Origin: Veillonella sp. VA139
GTDB taxonomy: Bacteria; Bacillota; Negativicutes; Veillonellales; Veillonellaceae
DNA length: 64,000 nt
Direction: 5' to 3'
NCBI RefSeq assembly: GCF_003992005.1
Contig: NZ_RQVL01000009.1
Coordinates: forward strand, 1 to 64,000
The notes beneath the pieces were generated by a model that worked only from the letters and a program-made list of their open reading frames with translations, was not told the DNA's origin and ran no database searches. This document shows, piece after piece, positions 22,561-31,891 of the stretch (position 1 is the first letter of the stretch; each line of letters begins with the position of its first letter). Both the position numbers and the translations under genes were made by a program.

Positions 22561-22592
22561 AAACAGAGGTCTTATTCCAAAGGCCTCTGTTT
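22561..22592. terminator. Bidirectional terminator
   Basis: AAACAGAGG and CCTCTGTTT arms with a T-run on the plus strand (TTTTTTCTT) and an A-run on the other side. It can serve both the MFS gene (plus) and the rhodanese gene (minus). The remaining spacer 22418-22727 is AT-rich with no gene seen. Confidence 0.8.
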
Positions 22593-22727
22593 TTTCTTAT
22601 TATATTAAAACCATTTTGTATATAAAGGTACTCTACTACTGCTACGTATTTAGCGTAAATTATGCTATAACAGTACTTCGTATGCATACGAATCAGTATC
22701 TAGTATACTTATAATAACAATGTAAAC

Positions 22728-23543
22728 CTATAATGTATTCACACCTGTTTCCAAAGGGAAGCCTTCATAGGTCACCCAATCGCTAGAGCTACCTACGTAC
22801 ATAGCAGGTTCTACACCGATTTCGGCAAGAGCAATCATCAAATTCGCTGCAGTCACGCCAGAGCCACAATAGGTGACGATAGGTTTTTCCATCTTAGCTA
22901 AGTCACCGTAGGCTTGTTCTAACTCTGGAACTGGACGTACACCATCAGCGGTAAATCCCCATTCGTAGAAATGATTGATCGCCCCTGGGATATGTCCTGT
23001 CATACCATCCATAGTATCCACTACAGATCCATCATAGCGCTGTGGTGCTCGTGCGTCGATGAGGACATGACTGCCAGTTTGGCTAGCTTGTAATACTTCA
23101 TCACGATGCATTAATAAATGGTCTTGCAAGGTATACTCCAATGGCTTTGAATCTGCCACGGTTGGTGTCTCCTCTTGGGTCAACGGATACCCTTCACGAT
23201 GCCAGCGCTCAATGCCACCGGCTAGGACTTTCACATTGGTGAAACCCATGTATAGTAGCAAGAACCGCAAGCGACCAGCAAAGGAAATCCACGCGTCGTA
23301 CACTACGATGTGGGAATCCATGGTCACACCGCATTCACTCAATCGTTGTGCTAATACGGACATATCTGGCACCGGGTGACGACCACCGTGCACGCCTAAT
23401 GGTCCGCTCATATGCGCATCCATATCGATGGCAAAAGCCCCTGGAATATGGGCCCCTGCATAGGCATCAAAACCTCGTGCATCCAACACAACGACTGTAT
23501 CTAATTGTTCCTGTAATTCTTTCGGTGAAAGTAACACGCTCAT
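22728..23543 (-). CDS. sseA: Thiosulfate / 3-mercaptopyruvate sulfurtransferase (tandem rhodanese)
   Basis: A 271-residue cytosolic protein with two rhodanese domains (about 1-125 and 145-271). The active loop in the second domain is CGSGVTA with the persulfide cysteine; the first domain has lost the cysteine at the equivalent place (YDAWIS), which is normal for tandem rhodaneses. The CGSGVTA loop favours 3-mercaptopyruvate sulfurtransferases over thiosulfate enzymes. GGAGG precedes the ATG by 6-7 bases. It is monocistronic. Confidence 0.9.
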   Translation of the reverse strand: MSVLLSPKELQEQLDTVVVLDARGFDAYAGAHIPGAFAIDMDAHMSGPLGVHGGRHPVPDMSVLAQRLSECGVTMDSHIVVYDAWISFAGRLRFLLLYMGFTNVKVLAGGIERWHREGYPLTQEETPTVADSKPLEYTLQDHLLMHRDEVLQASQTGSHVLIDARAPQRYDGSVVDTMDGMTGHIPGAINHFYEWGFTADGVRPVPELEQAYGDLAKMEKPIVTYCGSGVTAANLMIALAEIGVEPAMYVGSSSDWVTYEGFPLETGVNTL

Positions 23544-23746
23544 TGTTACACCTCCAATATATAAATTAATATGTCTATGTTACATCTCTATCCTATCTAG
23601 TATGCATAAAAAATATGCCTTCAGAGGATAGCTATTGCTGTCTCTCCAAGATATACTATAGGACCTTAACTATCATATAGAAACTATCTCTTACGGTTCT
23701 GTTAGATACAATAGAAACTGTTAACATACCCATACAAACAATAAAG
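23544..23746. other. Intergenic spacer, no gene seen
   Basis: AT-rich upstream region of the rhodanese gene. It holds a GCATA/TATGC dyad at about 23602 but no convincing promoter or RNA gene. Confidence 0.4.
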
Positions 23747-23806
23747 AATGCCATACACTCTCTATAATCTAGTGTAACATAGATTATCTTCGATGTGTAT
23801 GGCATT
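23747..23806 (-). terminator. Terminator of the tetrapyrrole operon
   Basis: A long stem: outer arms AATGCCATACAC and GTGTATGGCATT (perfect 12 bp), inner arms ATAATCT and AGATTAT. On the minus strand it is followed by CTTTATTGTTTG, 80 bases after the hemL stop. Confidence 0.85.
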
Positions 23807-23884
23807 TCTATTCATACGTGTATTCTGTTGAATGCTATTGATTCCCGTCAGTTTTCAATACTTTGAAAGCCGTCAGTTCACCTT

Positions 23885-25180
23885 CTAGCCCTTAATCGCC
23901 TGAAACGCTTCTTTTGCAATTTGCAATGTGTATGCCAAGTCTTGTTCGCTGTGGCATGTGGACAAGAAGTTACTTTCATATTGGCTGGCTGCATAATAGA
24001 TGCCACGTTCCAAATTGTAGTGGAAGAACGTTTTGAATGCTTCCATGTCACAAGCACTAGCATCATCGAAGTTACGCACCTCTTTGTCTGTGAAGAACAA
24101 GGTAAACATAGAGCCCACACGTTGCAGCACCACAGGTACGCCTACTTCTTTCGCTGCCGCTTCTAATCCTTGGCATAAAGCTTCTGTAGATTCCTCTACT
24201 TGACGGAATGCATTCGGATGTTTTTGCAACATTGATAAAGTAGCTAGACCTGCTGCCATGGCTACTGGATTACCACTCAAGGTGCCAGCTTGGTACACAG
24301 GGCCGGATGGAGCGATGGCAGACATAATGTCTTTCTTGCCACCGAATACCGCCATTGGTAAGCCACCGCCTACGATTTTGCCTAAGCAGGTCAAATCTGG
24401 AATGACATTGTAATATTTTTGTGCCCCTCCAGAACTGGATCGGAATCCGCACATTACTTCATCAAAGATGAGGACTACGCCGTGCTCTGTCGTTACTTCA
24501 CGCAAGGTTTCCAAGAATCCTTCCACAGGAGGCACGCAACCCATATTGCCTGCTACTGGTTCTACGATGATGGCTGCAATGCTTTTTCCATGTTCTGCAA
24601 ATAACTGACGAACCGCATCAGAATCATTGTACGGCAAAGTAATGGTATCTGACGCCACACCTACTGGCACGCCTGGACTATCTGGAACGCCGAAGGTCGC
24701 TAAGCCAGAACCAGCTTTCACCAACAAGCTATCACTATGACCATGGTAACAGCCGATAAATTTCACAATTTTGTCACGACCTGTATAGCCACGAGCCAAA
24801 CGCAATGCACTCATCGTAGATTCTGTACCGGAGTTCACCATGCGTACCATTTCCATAGATGGATAGAAAGCTTGAATTTTCTTCGCTACTTCTGTTTCTA
24901 GTAACGTTGGCGCTCCATAACTAGTACCACGAGGGATGGCTTCCAAAATGGATGCGACAATTTCAGGATTCGCATGGCCTAGAATCATAGGACCCCAAGA
25001 CAATACGTAATCGATGTACTCATTGCCATCAATATCGTAAATGCGAGATCCACTGGCAGAACTGATGAAAGGAGGATTGCCCCCCACACTGCGGTAAGAG
25101 CGAACAGGACTGTTCACGCCGCCCGGCATATATGTACGAGCCTCTGCAAAGGCTTGTTTTGATTTTTCTAAACTAAACAT
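23885..25180 (-). CDS. hemL: Glutamate-1-semialdehyde 2,1-aminomutase
   Basis: This PLP enzyme converts glutamate-1-semialdehyde to 5-aminolevulinate, step 2 of the C5 route. The 431-residue product has the usual length; the PLP lysine is in GKIVGGGLPMAVFGG and the N-terminus (PGGVNSPVRSYRSVGG) is diagnostic. AGGAG lies 6 bases before the ATG. It is the last gene of the operon, 22 bases after hemB. With HemA it shows that this organism makes ALA from glutamyl-tRNA. Confidence 0.97.
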   Translation of the reverse strand: MFSLEKSKQAFAEARTYMPGGVNSPVRSYRSVGGNPPFISSASGSRIYDIDGNEYIDYVLSWGPMILGHANPEIVASILEAIPRGTSYGAPTLLETEVAKKIQAFYPSMEMVRMVNSGTESTMSALRLARGYTGRDKIVKFIGCYHGHSDSLLVKAGSGLATFGVPDSPGVPVGVASDTITLPYNDSDAVRQLFAEHGKSIAAIIVEPVAGNMGCVPPVEGFLETLREVTTEHGVVLIFDEVMCGFRSSSGGAQKYYNVIPDLTCLGKIVGGGLPMAVFGGKKDIMSAIAPSGPVYQAGTLSGNPVAMAAGLATLSMLQKHPNAFRQVEESTEALCQGLEAAAKEVGVPVVLQRVGSMFTLFFTDKEVRNFDDASACDMEAFKTFFHYNLERGIYYAASQYESNFLSTCHSEQDLAYTLQIAKEAFQAIKG

Positions 25181-25202
25181 AATTGGCTCCTATATTTCCA
25201 CA

Positions 25203-26177
25203 CTATTTTTCTTGTAGCCAACGTGCCACATCCAAGGCATGGTAAGTAATAATCATCTTTGCCCCTGCTCGTTTCATGGATAACAAGGTTTCTAAAGTAA
25301 TGCGTTTTTCGTCCACTAAACCTGCTGCCGCAGCTGTTTTAATCATGGCATATTCACCGCTGACATTGTAAACGGCTAAAGGACAATCGAAGTTATCCCG
25401 TACTTCGCGTACAATATCCAAATAGGATAGAGCTGGTTTAATCATAATGATATCCGCCCCTTCGATGATATCTTGTTCCACTTCACGCAAGGCTTCTAAA
25501 CGATTGGCCTCATCCATTTGGTATCCTTTACGGTCCCCAAATCCTGGCGCAGAATGGACTGCATCACGGAATGGACCATAGTAAGCAGATGCATATTTCG
25601 CCGCATAACTCATGATGGATACATGGCTGAATCCCTCTGCATCTAAAGCTTCACGGATCGCCGCGATACGTCCATCCATCATGTCCGATGGCGCCACCAT
25701 GTGAGCGCCCGCTTTCGCATGGCTCACTGCTACATTGCACAACAATGGCAACGTCGCATCATTGATGACTTCATGATGCTCCACATGACCGCAATGACCG
25801 GTAGATGTGTATTGGCATAAGCATACATCAGAGATCACGATTAGGTCTGGTACTTCTTTGCGGATCGCCATAATCGCTTGTTGCACCGGTTGTTCCATGT
25901 CCCACGCAGAAGAACCATCTTCATCTTTGTAAGTAGGAATGCCGAAAATTTCCACACCCTTGATACCTAAGTCATAGGCTTCTTTCGCCAATTTTACAGC
26001 CTCATCCACGGACACATGGTATTGTCCTGGTAAAGAAGAAATTTCTTCTTTCACAGCTGTTCCAGGAACGATAAATATAGGATAAATTAAGTCTTCTACT
26101 TGTAATGTTGTTTCACGAACCAACGCGCGCATGGCTGGATTAATGCGCAATCGTCTTGGTCTATTTCGTAATTCCAT
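25203..26177 (-). CDS. hemB: Porphobilinogen synthase (ALA dehydratase)
   Basis: It condenses two 5-aminolevulinate molecules to porphobilinogen. 324 residues, standard length. The zinc-site cysteines are present (DVCLCQYTSTGHCG), as are the two active lysines (in SYAAKYASAYYGPF and MIKPALSYLD). A GAGG Shine-Dalgarno precedes the ATG. It lies 13 bases after the cobA-hemD fusion gene in the same operon. Confidence 0.97.
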   Translation of the reverse strand: MELRNRPRRLRINPAMRALVRETTLQVEDLIYPIFIVPGTAVKEEISSLPGQYHVSVDEAVKLAKEAYDLGIKGVEIFGIPTYKDEDGSSAWDMEQPVQQAIMAIRKEVPDLIVISDVCLCQYTSTGHCGHVEHHEVINDATLPLLCNVAVSHAKAGAHMVAPSDMMDGRIAAIREALDAEGFSHVSIMSYAAKYASAYYGPFRDAVHSAPGFGDRKGYQMDEANRLEALREVEQDIIEGADIIMIKPALSYLDIVREVRDNFDCPLAVYNVSGEYAMIKTAAAAGLVDEKRITLETLLSMKRAGAKMIITYHALDVARWLQEK

Positions 26178-26190
26178 ACTGTGCCTCTTT

Positions 26191-27726
26191 CTATTTGCAA
26201 TCGTTCAAGATTAAGTCCACCATCGCAGGGATTGTGAAAGTTTCTCCAATTAAATCTGGTTGAATTCCTTCTTCCACGCAAGTTGCGCCTGTAATTGGTC
26301 CAATACAAACAACCTTCGTATTGCCTAGTAAGGTCACCGCATCAGCTCCAAGCATATCTTTTGTATTTGTCACCGTAGAAGAACTTGTGAACGTAATGTA
26401 ATCTACTTCTCCTACTCGCAAGGCTTCTTCTAAATATTCTTTGTGGGACGTATCTTGTACCGTTTCATACAAGCGCAATACCGTCACGTCGCATCCCGCC
26501 TGTGAAAGTCCTTTATAAATCACGTCGCGCGCCACTTTTGGTTGTACCAATACAAACCGCAAGTCCCCTAGCGCTCGCTCTGGCCATACACGGCCTTGTT
26601 CAGCAGTAATCGTTTCTACCACAGATTCCGCTTGGTAATTTGGTGGCACGATGTCCGCACGAATCCCACGATCTAATAAAGATTTCGCCGTCGCACTGCC
26701 GATAGCACATACTTTCATAGAACCTAAAGCACGGCTATCTAAGCCACGGTCTAATAAGCCATCAAAGAAGAATCGTACTCCTTCGGCAGATGTAAAAATT
26801 AATCCATCGTAGGAAGATAAGCTATCGTATGCCACATCCATCTCCTCTGTACGAGGCAAGGCTTGCGTTTTAATAGCGGATGCTTCGATGACGTGCGCCC
26901 CTAATTCCAGTAAACGCTCCGACAAAGCACTCGCTTTACTACGAGCTCGTGTGACAACGATGGTTTTACCAAATAATGGTTTATTATCGAACCAACGTAA
27001 TTGATCCCGCAAGGATACCACTTCCCCAACGATAACGATGGCTGGCGCTTTCAATTGTGCTTTCTCTACATCCTCTACCACATGTTCCAAGGTAGAGACC
27101 AACGTTTCTTGAATTGGTTTTGTGCCCCAACGGATGACCGCCACTGGCGTTTCCTTAGGACGACCATATTTGATTAAGTTAGTAGCAATACTAGGCAAAT
27201 TAGAAATGCCCATCACAAAGGAGATCGTGTCCACAGATTTAGCTAAGCCTTCCCAGTTCATACCAGACTCTGGTTTTGTTGGATCTTCGTGACCTGTAAC
27301 AATAGCAAAGGAAGTAGCCATGGCACGCTGTGTGACAGGAATCCCTGCATAGGCTGGCGCAGAAATACCAGATGTAATACCTGGCACAAATTCAAATGGC
27401 ACGCCTGCTTCCACCAAAGCCAATGCTTCTTCACCACCACGACCAAATACTAATGGATCCCCACCTTTTAAACGAGCTACTACTTTGCCTTCTAATCCAC
27501 ATTTTACGAGAAGTTCGTTGATTTCCCATTGATGCATCGTATGATTGTTGCTTTTCTTACCTGCATAAATGATCTCTGCCCCTTCTTTCGCATAGGACAA
27601 GAAATGCGCATCTGCTAAATAGTCATACACAATAACATCTGCTTTTTCAATACATTCCTTGCCTTTTAGAGTGATTAATTTATGATCGCCTGGTCCGGCA
27701 CCAATTAAATATACAATGCCTGTCAT
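26191..27726 (-). CDS. cobA-hemD: Fused uroporphyrinogen-III C-methyltransferase / uroporphyrinogen-III synthase
   Basis: A 511-residue bifunctional protein. Residues 1-245 are the SAM-dependent methyltransferase ([43 protein letters not shown]) that makes precorrin-2. Residues about 250-511 are HemD, which closes hydroxymethylbilane to uroporphyrinogen III. The fusion, known in Clostridia and other Firmicutes, channels uroporphyrinogen III towards siroheme and cobalamin rather than heme. Its ATG overlaps the hemC stop (ATGA), so translation is coupled. Confidence 0.96.
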   Translation of the reverse strand: MTGIVYLIGAGPGDHKLITLKGKECIEKADVIVYDYLADAHFLSYAKEGAEIIYAGKKSNNHTMHQWEINELLVKCGLEGKVVARLKGGDPLVFGRGGEEALALVEAGVPFEFVPGITSGISAPAYAGIPVTQRAMATSFAIVTGHEDPTKPESGMNWEGLAKSVDTISFVMGISNLPSIATNLIKYGRPKETPVAVIRWGTKPIQETLVSTLEHVVEDVEKAQLKAPAIVIVGEVVSLRDQLRWFDNKPLFGKTIVVTRARSKASALSERLLELGAHVIEASAIKTQALPRTEEMDVAYDSLSSYDGLIFTSAEGVRFFFDGLLDRGLDSRALGSMKVCAIGSATAKSLLDRGIRADIVPPNYQAESVVETITAEQGRVWPERALGDLRFVLVQPKVARDVIYKGLSQAGCDVTVLRLYETVQDTSHKEYLEEALRVGEVDYITFTSSSTVTNTKDMLGADAVTLLGNTKVVCIGPITGATCVEEGIQPDLIGETFTIPAMVDLILNDCK

Positions 27727-28661
27727 TTCAATACTCCTCTTTCTACTAAATCGTCAATGATGGCTTTGCCCCCTTCTTCATAGAGAGCTTTCGCCAAATT
27801 ACGACCTAACATGTCTGCTTTTTCTTTTGGACCTGACAATTCACCTTCAAAACAATTTTTTCCATCTAAGGAAGCAATGATAGCTTTCAACGTTAATTGT
27901 CCTTTATAAATCGTCCCATGTACACCCATCGGCACTTGGCAACCACCTTCAAGTTGACGAAGGAAACTGCGTTCTCCACGGGTCGCCCACATAGTATTTT
28001 CATCGTGCAATACAGATAACATGTCTAGCATTTCTGCATCGTCCTTGCGACACTCAATACCAAGCGCCCCTTGACCAACAGCAGGAATGATTTCATCGCT
28101 GGTGAAAGTCTGTGTTATAACAGATTCCAAGCCCAACCGTTTTAACCCGGCCTCTGCCAGTACAATGGCATCAAAGTTTTCTGTTTCTAATTTATTCAAA
28201 CGTGTTTGCACATTGCCACGAAGTACAGAAATCTGCAAATCAGGACGTCGATTCAATAGTTGTGCTTGACGACGTAAACTGCTAGTGCCTACCTTAGCAC
28301 CTTGTGGCAATTGATCTAAGGTTTTATATTTCGGAGATACCAAGGCATCGCATGGTGTTTCTCGCTCTGTAATAGCACCTAATACCAAATCTTCTGGTAA
28401 TTCTGTAGGCATATCTTTCAAGCTGTGTACAGCTAAATCGATGCTACCATCGCGCATGGATGCTTCTAACTCTTCTGTAAATAATCCTTTTCCACCGATT
28501 TCAGCCAATGGTTTTTCTAGAATACGATCACCTTTCGTGCTGTGATGGACTAACTCCACCTTGCATTGTGGGTAATGTTTGCGCAATATATCGGCTACAT
28601 AATTGGCTTGCCATAAAGCAAGGGCACTACTACGGGTGCCTATGCGAATTATATCTCTCAT
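27723..28661 (-). CDS. hemC: Hydroxymethylbilane synthase (porphobilinogen deaminase)
   Basis: It polymerises four porphobilinogens to hydroxymethylbilane. 312 residues from the ATG at 28661 (MRDIIRIGTRSSALALWQAN); an upstream extension to 28712 lies inside hemA. The dipyrromethane-cofactor cysteine is in EGGCQVPMG. The start overlaps the hemA stop (ATGA) and the stop overlaps the cobA-hemD start. Confidence 0.97.
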   Translation of the reverse strand: MRDIIRIGTRSSALALWQANYVADILRKHYPQCKVELVHHSTKGDRILEKPLAEIGGKGLFTEELEASMRDGSIDLAVHSLKDMPTELPEDLVLGAITERETPCDALVSPKYKTLDQLPQGAKVGTSSLRRQAQLLNRRPDLQISVLRGNVQTRLNKLETENFDAIVLAEAGLKRLGLESVITQTFTSDEIIPAVGQGALGIECRKDDAEMLDMLSVLHDENTMWATRGERSFLRQLEGGCQVPMGVHGTIYKGQLTLKAIIASLDGKNCFEGELSGPKEKADMLGRNLAKALYEEGGKAIIDDLVERGVLK

Positions 28662-29944
28662 GGTGTGTCGTCCTCCACTTCCAAAGCAAACATATCTTGG
28701 AATAACTTCCAATAATCTCGTTCTTCCTCTTTACCCGCTATTTCACCAAAGTGAATCATTGGATCCCGCAATAATTTACGCACCAACATACGAGACATAT
28801 TGCTAATAATTTTGCGCTCACGATCTGTCGCATCTGGTAACTTCGCCATAGCACGATGCACTTCACGTTTACGAATGGCTTCTGCTTTTTCGCTGAGTAA
28901 AACCATAATAGGACGAACCGATAAATATTGCAATTTCTCTTCGATTTCCTGTAACGCTTCTTCTATAATCGGTTCTGCTTTGCGAGCTTCTTCCTCTCGT
29001 TGATGCTTATTCGCTTCTACTACACTTTCCAAGGCATCAATATTAAACAAATAGACACCTGGAATCTCTGTTACGTCTGGATTGATATCACGAGGGACAG
29101 CAATATCGATCATGACAATTGGCTTACCACCACGACCATCCATAATTTCTTCTGCTTCTTCTCGCTCGATCACGTAATGTGATGCACCTGTGGATGTGAT
29201 GATAATATCTGCTGTCTTGGCTTCTTCCACAAAATGGTCAAAGGCAACCGCCTTACCATTGAATTGTGTGGCCAATTCTTCTGCTGTTTTAAAAGTCCTG
29301 TTGGACACAAACATACTCTTCACACCCTTAGCTTGCAAATGACGTGCTGTGAGCTCGCTCATTTGACCAGCCCCTAAAATGAGAACCTTTGCCTCATTCA
29401 TCGGTATATCTAAGCTATCTTCCGCCAAATTCACAGCTGTATAACTCACAGACACAGGCGTATTCGCAATACCCGTCATCGTCCGTACCCGTTTCCCTAC
29501 AGCAATGGCTTTTTGGAAAATAATATTAAACACAGATGCTGTTAACCCCTTGCTATAGGAAGAAATATAAGCCATCTTTAATTGGCTCAAAATTTGACCT
29601 TCCCCTAACACAAGAGAGTCCAAACTAGATGCTACCCTAAATAAATGAGAAATACACGCTTTCCCTTCATAAAGGAAGAACCATTTCTCATCTACATTTA
29701 CTGTCTCTTCTCCTTTCAGATGTAGCAATAAACGTATCATATATTCTTTTACATTCTCCATGTCATTTAGAACGACATAGAGTTCTGTGCGGTTACACGT
29801 CGATAAAAGGACGCACTCCTCTACTTCTTCATGAGCATAAATGTGATCCATAGCATGATCGAGAGCTTCTTTAGAAAAAGAAAATTTCTCTCGTACATCT
29901 ACAGGGGCACTTCTATGATTCAGACCTAATACGACTAATTGCAT
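28658..29944 (-). CDS. hemA: Glutamyl-tRNA reductase
   Basis: It reduces glutamyl-tRNA(Glu) to glutamate-1-semialdehyde with NADPH, the committed step. 428 residues from the ATG at 29944 (MQLVVLGLNHRSAPVDVREK). The catalytic cysteine is C50 in STCNRTELY, and the NADPH Rossmann motif is LGAGQMSELTARHL. An in-frame TTG at 29950 is closer to the AGGAG and remains possible. The 5' end overlaps the end of the preceding cysG-N gene by about 30 bases. Confidence 0.96.
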   Translation of the reverse strand: MQLVVLGLNHRSAPVDVREKFSFSKEALDHAMDHIYAHEEVEECVLLSTCNRTELYVVLNDMENVKEYMIRLLLHLKGEETVNVDEKWFFLYEGKACISHLFRVASSLDSLVLGEGQILSQLKMAYISSYSKGLTASVFNIIFQKAIAVGKRVRTMTGIANTPVSVSYTAVNLAEDSLDIPMNEAKVLILGAGQMSELTARHLQAKGVKSMFVSNRTFKTAEELATQFNGKAVAFDHFVEEAKTADIIITSTGASHYVIEREEAEEIMDGRGGKPIVMIDIAVPRDINPDVTEIPGVYLFNIDALESVVEANKHQREEEARKAEPIIEEALQEIEEKLQYLSVRPIMVLLSEKAEAIRKREVHRAMAKLPDATDRERKIISNMSRMLVRKLLRDPMIHFGEIAGKEEERDYWKLFQDMFALEVEDDTP

Positions 29945-30548
29945 GTACAATATTCTCCTTCACTGAGTCTTCTTGACCCTCTACTATTTGTATAAACTCC
30001 GATTCTCCTAAATAGGTACGCCAGAACTGTTCTCGCTCTTTTGGAGTATCTAATATATGTTGTAATTCTTGTCTCCATAGACGAATCTGAGGTAGCCACT
30101 CGGCTAATATGCCATATCGTTTTTCTATATCCTGTCTAAGCAAGCGACTCACTCGTGGGCTCACTTGATTGGTAAATATAGAAATCTCTAAATCACCAAT
30201 CTCCGTAGCACTGCCGAATACCCAAGTAGAATCATCTTTCACATCAGCCCGATTAATGAAAGCCTGCACCCCTTGAGCATCTTCCATGACTTGAGCATTC
30301 ACAGCAGGAATGTCCGTAGCAATAATGACAAACTGTTGACCTACCATATATTCTGAGCTATAAGGCTTTGCTATCCATTGTAATACACCTGCTTCATGGT
30401 ATGTTACAATGTCAGGCAATACATCAGGACTGACTACTATAACAGATGCCTTTTCTTCTATTAATTTTTCAATTCTGCGCAGGGCCACTTGCCCTCCGCC
30501 GACCACAAGACAAGGTCTATCTTTTAGTGAAAGTCCAACTGTTATCAT
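29913..30548 (-). CDS. Precorrin-2 dehydrogenase / sirohydrochlorin ferrochelatase (CysG N-terminal type)
   Basis: A 211-residue NAD-dependent enzyme that oxidises precorrin-2 to sirohydrochlorin and may insert iron. It has the Rossmann motif VVGGGQVALRRIEKL and the family segment FTNQVSPRVSRLLRQDIEKR. The start at 30548 (MITVGLSLKDRP) is chosen from homology; the ribosome site (AAGGA, 7 bases) is moderate. The open frame further upstream overlaps divIVA and is unlikely. It is first in the tetrapyrrole operon and lies directly after a strong hairpin terminator (30584-30603), so readthrough or a promoter within divIVA must supply transcription. Confidence 0.88.
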   Translation of the reverse strand: MITVGLSLKDRPCLVVGGGQVALRRIEKLIEEKASVIVVSPDVLPDIVTYHEAGVLQWIAKPYSSEYMVGQQFVIIATDIPAVNAQVMEDAQGVQAFINRADVKDDSTWVFGSATEIGDLEISIFTNQVSPRVSRLLRQDIEKRYGILAEWLPQIRLWRQELQHILDTPKEREQFWRTYLGESEFIQIVEGQEDSVKENIVHAISRIRSES

Positions 30549-30578
30549 CCTACTATCCTTATATGTCTCTACAATGGC

Positions 30579-30603
30579 AAAAACGGCTTGAATAATCAAG
30601 CCG
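30579..30603 (-). terminator. Strong terminator between divIVA and the tetrapyrrole operon
   Basis: CGGCTTGA and TCAAGCCG, a perfect 8-bp stem with a 4-base loop followed by T5 on the minus strand. It ends about 30 bases before the cysG-N start. Confidence 0.88.
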
Positions 30604-30612
30604 AAATTCACC

Positions 30613-31092
30613 TTATGCTTCTGTTTCAGTCTGTACAGGTGTAATTTCCTGTAAAGCAATACCATCTAATAATTGTAATTGCGCTGTTAAAATTGATTCT
30701 ACTTTTGCACGGAATACGGCCATTTCATTGGCAATGGTAGCATATTTAGCTTCTGCTTCTCGCAAGGCGCGATTTGCATCTTCCAAGATCACTTTACGTT
30801 GTTGCTCTGCATTTTGTAGAATTAAATCAGCTTCTTTGCGAGCTGCTTCTTTTACGTTTTCACCAGTTTCTTGAGCTAGTACCAATGTATTGCGCATCGT
30901 TTCTTCAGTGGACTCATATTGATTCAAACGTTTTTCCATTTGCTCAACTTTATCAGTCATTTCGCGATTTTCTCGATACAAGATTTCATAGGCTTGTACC
31001 ACTTCATTCAAGAACTCGTTTACTTCATCGCAGTCAAAACCACGAATACTTTTTCCAAACTCTTTATTATGAATATCCATTGGTGTTAACAT
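30613..31092 (-). CDS. divIVA: DivIVA-family cell-division / polar coiled-coil protein
   Basis: A 159-residue scaffold protein that binds negatively curved membrane at septa and poles. The N-terminal lipid-binding domain is clear (MLTPMDIHNKEFGKSIRGFD), followed by a long coiled coil from about residue 30 to 140. AGGAGG is 8 bases before the ATG. It follows ylmH by 13 bases, as in the ylm cluster of Firmicutes (yggS-sepF-...-ylmH-divIVA). Confidence 0.95.
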   Translation of the reverse strand: MLTPMDIHNKEFGKSIRGFDCDEVNEFLNEVVQAYEILYRENREMTDKVEQMEKRLNQYESTEETMRNTLVLAQETGENVKEAARKEADLILQNAEQQRKVILEDANRALREAEAKYATIANEMAVFRAKVESILTAQLQLLDGIALQEITPVQTETEA

Positions 31093-31105
31093 AGGATCAG
31101 CCTCC

Positions 31106-31891
31106 TTACATAAATCGTTTTAGATGTACTCCAATACGCCCTTTTTTAGACGTCCCAGTAATACTTTCTATTTGCATACGACCTCTGCCACGAAGAGAGA
31201 TAACATCCCCTTCTTTCACTTCTTGCGCTGGTCCTTTCGCAGGTTGCCAATTCACTTGTACCAATCCTGCCTTAATGGCTTCTACTACTTTTGTACGAGA
31301 TGTACTAAAACCAGAAGAAGCAATAGAATCCAATCGCATAGACGCCACAGTAGTTCGTACTTCTTTTATTTTTTCTTCTTTCGGTTGTAATTCACTCAAT
31401 TCCATCCGAGATACTGTGACAGTAACCATAGCAATTTTTGTGAAGTTTTGAATCACAAAATCTGCTATCGTGTCGTCTACAATCACCTGAGCACCGCCAC
31501 TAGTGACGATAATATCCCCGAAATGAGTGCGGTCGATACCGAGTCCCATCAAGGAGCCCAATACATCACGATGCGTCAACAGTCGGAATCGTGGATCCCA
31601 AGATACTTTCAGCACCGCAATTTGTAAATCTACCGTACCTTGAAAGTGTGGGTCCACAAAGGCCACTCGAAGACGTTCTGCCCCTTCATAGCCACCACTG
31701 GAAATGATGTTAATACCTCCGAAATTCGCTTTCACTGCATCGGTAATGACAAGCCCTGCGGGGGACATAAAATCTGTCACACGGTACGGTCTACCTGCTT
31801 GTACTTGCTCCGCAAGGTCAATCATGCGGCGCGCTTCTTCTCCATTACCAGATGCTTCAAAATATCGAATTAACTTTTCTTTATCTTTCAC
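31106..31891 (-). CDS. ylmH: YlmH-family S4-domain RNA-binding protein
   Basis: A 261-residue protein with a C-terminal S4 RNA-binding domain (SSGFSTSRTKVVEAIKAG, VNWQPAKGPAQEVKEGDVIS) and the N-terminal YlmH region (SPAGLVITDAV, LGSLMGLGIDRTHFGDI). YlmH homologues act in ribosome-associated quality control in Bacillus (family knowledge). The start is GTG at 31891, overlapping the proC stop by 11 bases. It is part of the division cluster. Confidence 0.93.
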   Translation of the reverse strand: MKDKEKLIRYFEASGNGEEARRMIDLAEQVQAGRPYRVTDFMSPAGLVITDAVKANFGGINIISSGGYEGAERLRVAFVDPHFQGTVDLQIAVLKVSWDPRFRLLTHRDVLGSLMGLGIDRTHFGDIIVTSGGAQVIVDDTIADFVIQNFTKIAMVTVTVSRMELSELQPKEEKIKEVRTTVASMRLDSIASSGFSTSRTKVVEAIKAGLVQVNWQPAKGPAQEVKEGDVISLRGRGRMQIESITGTSKKGRIGVHLKRFM

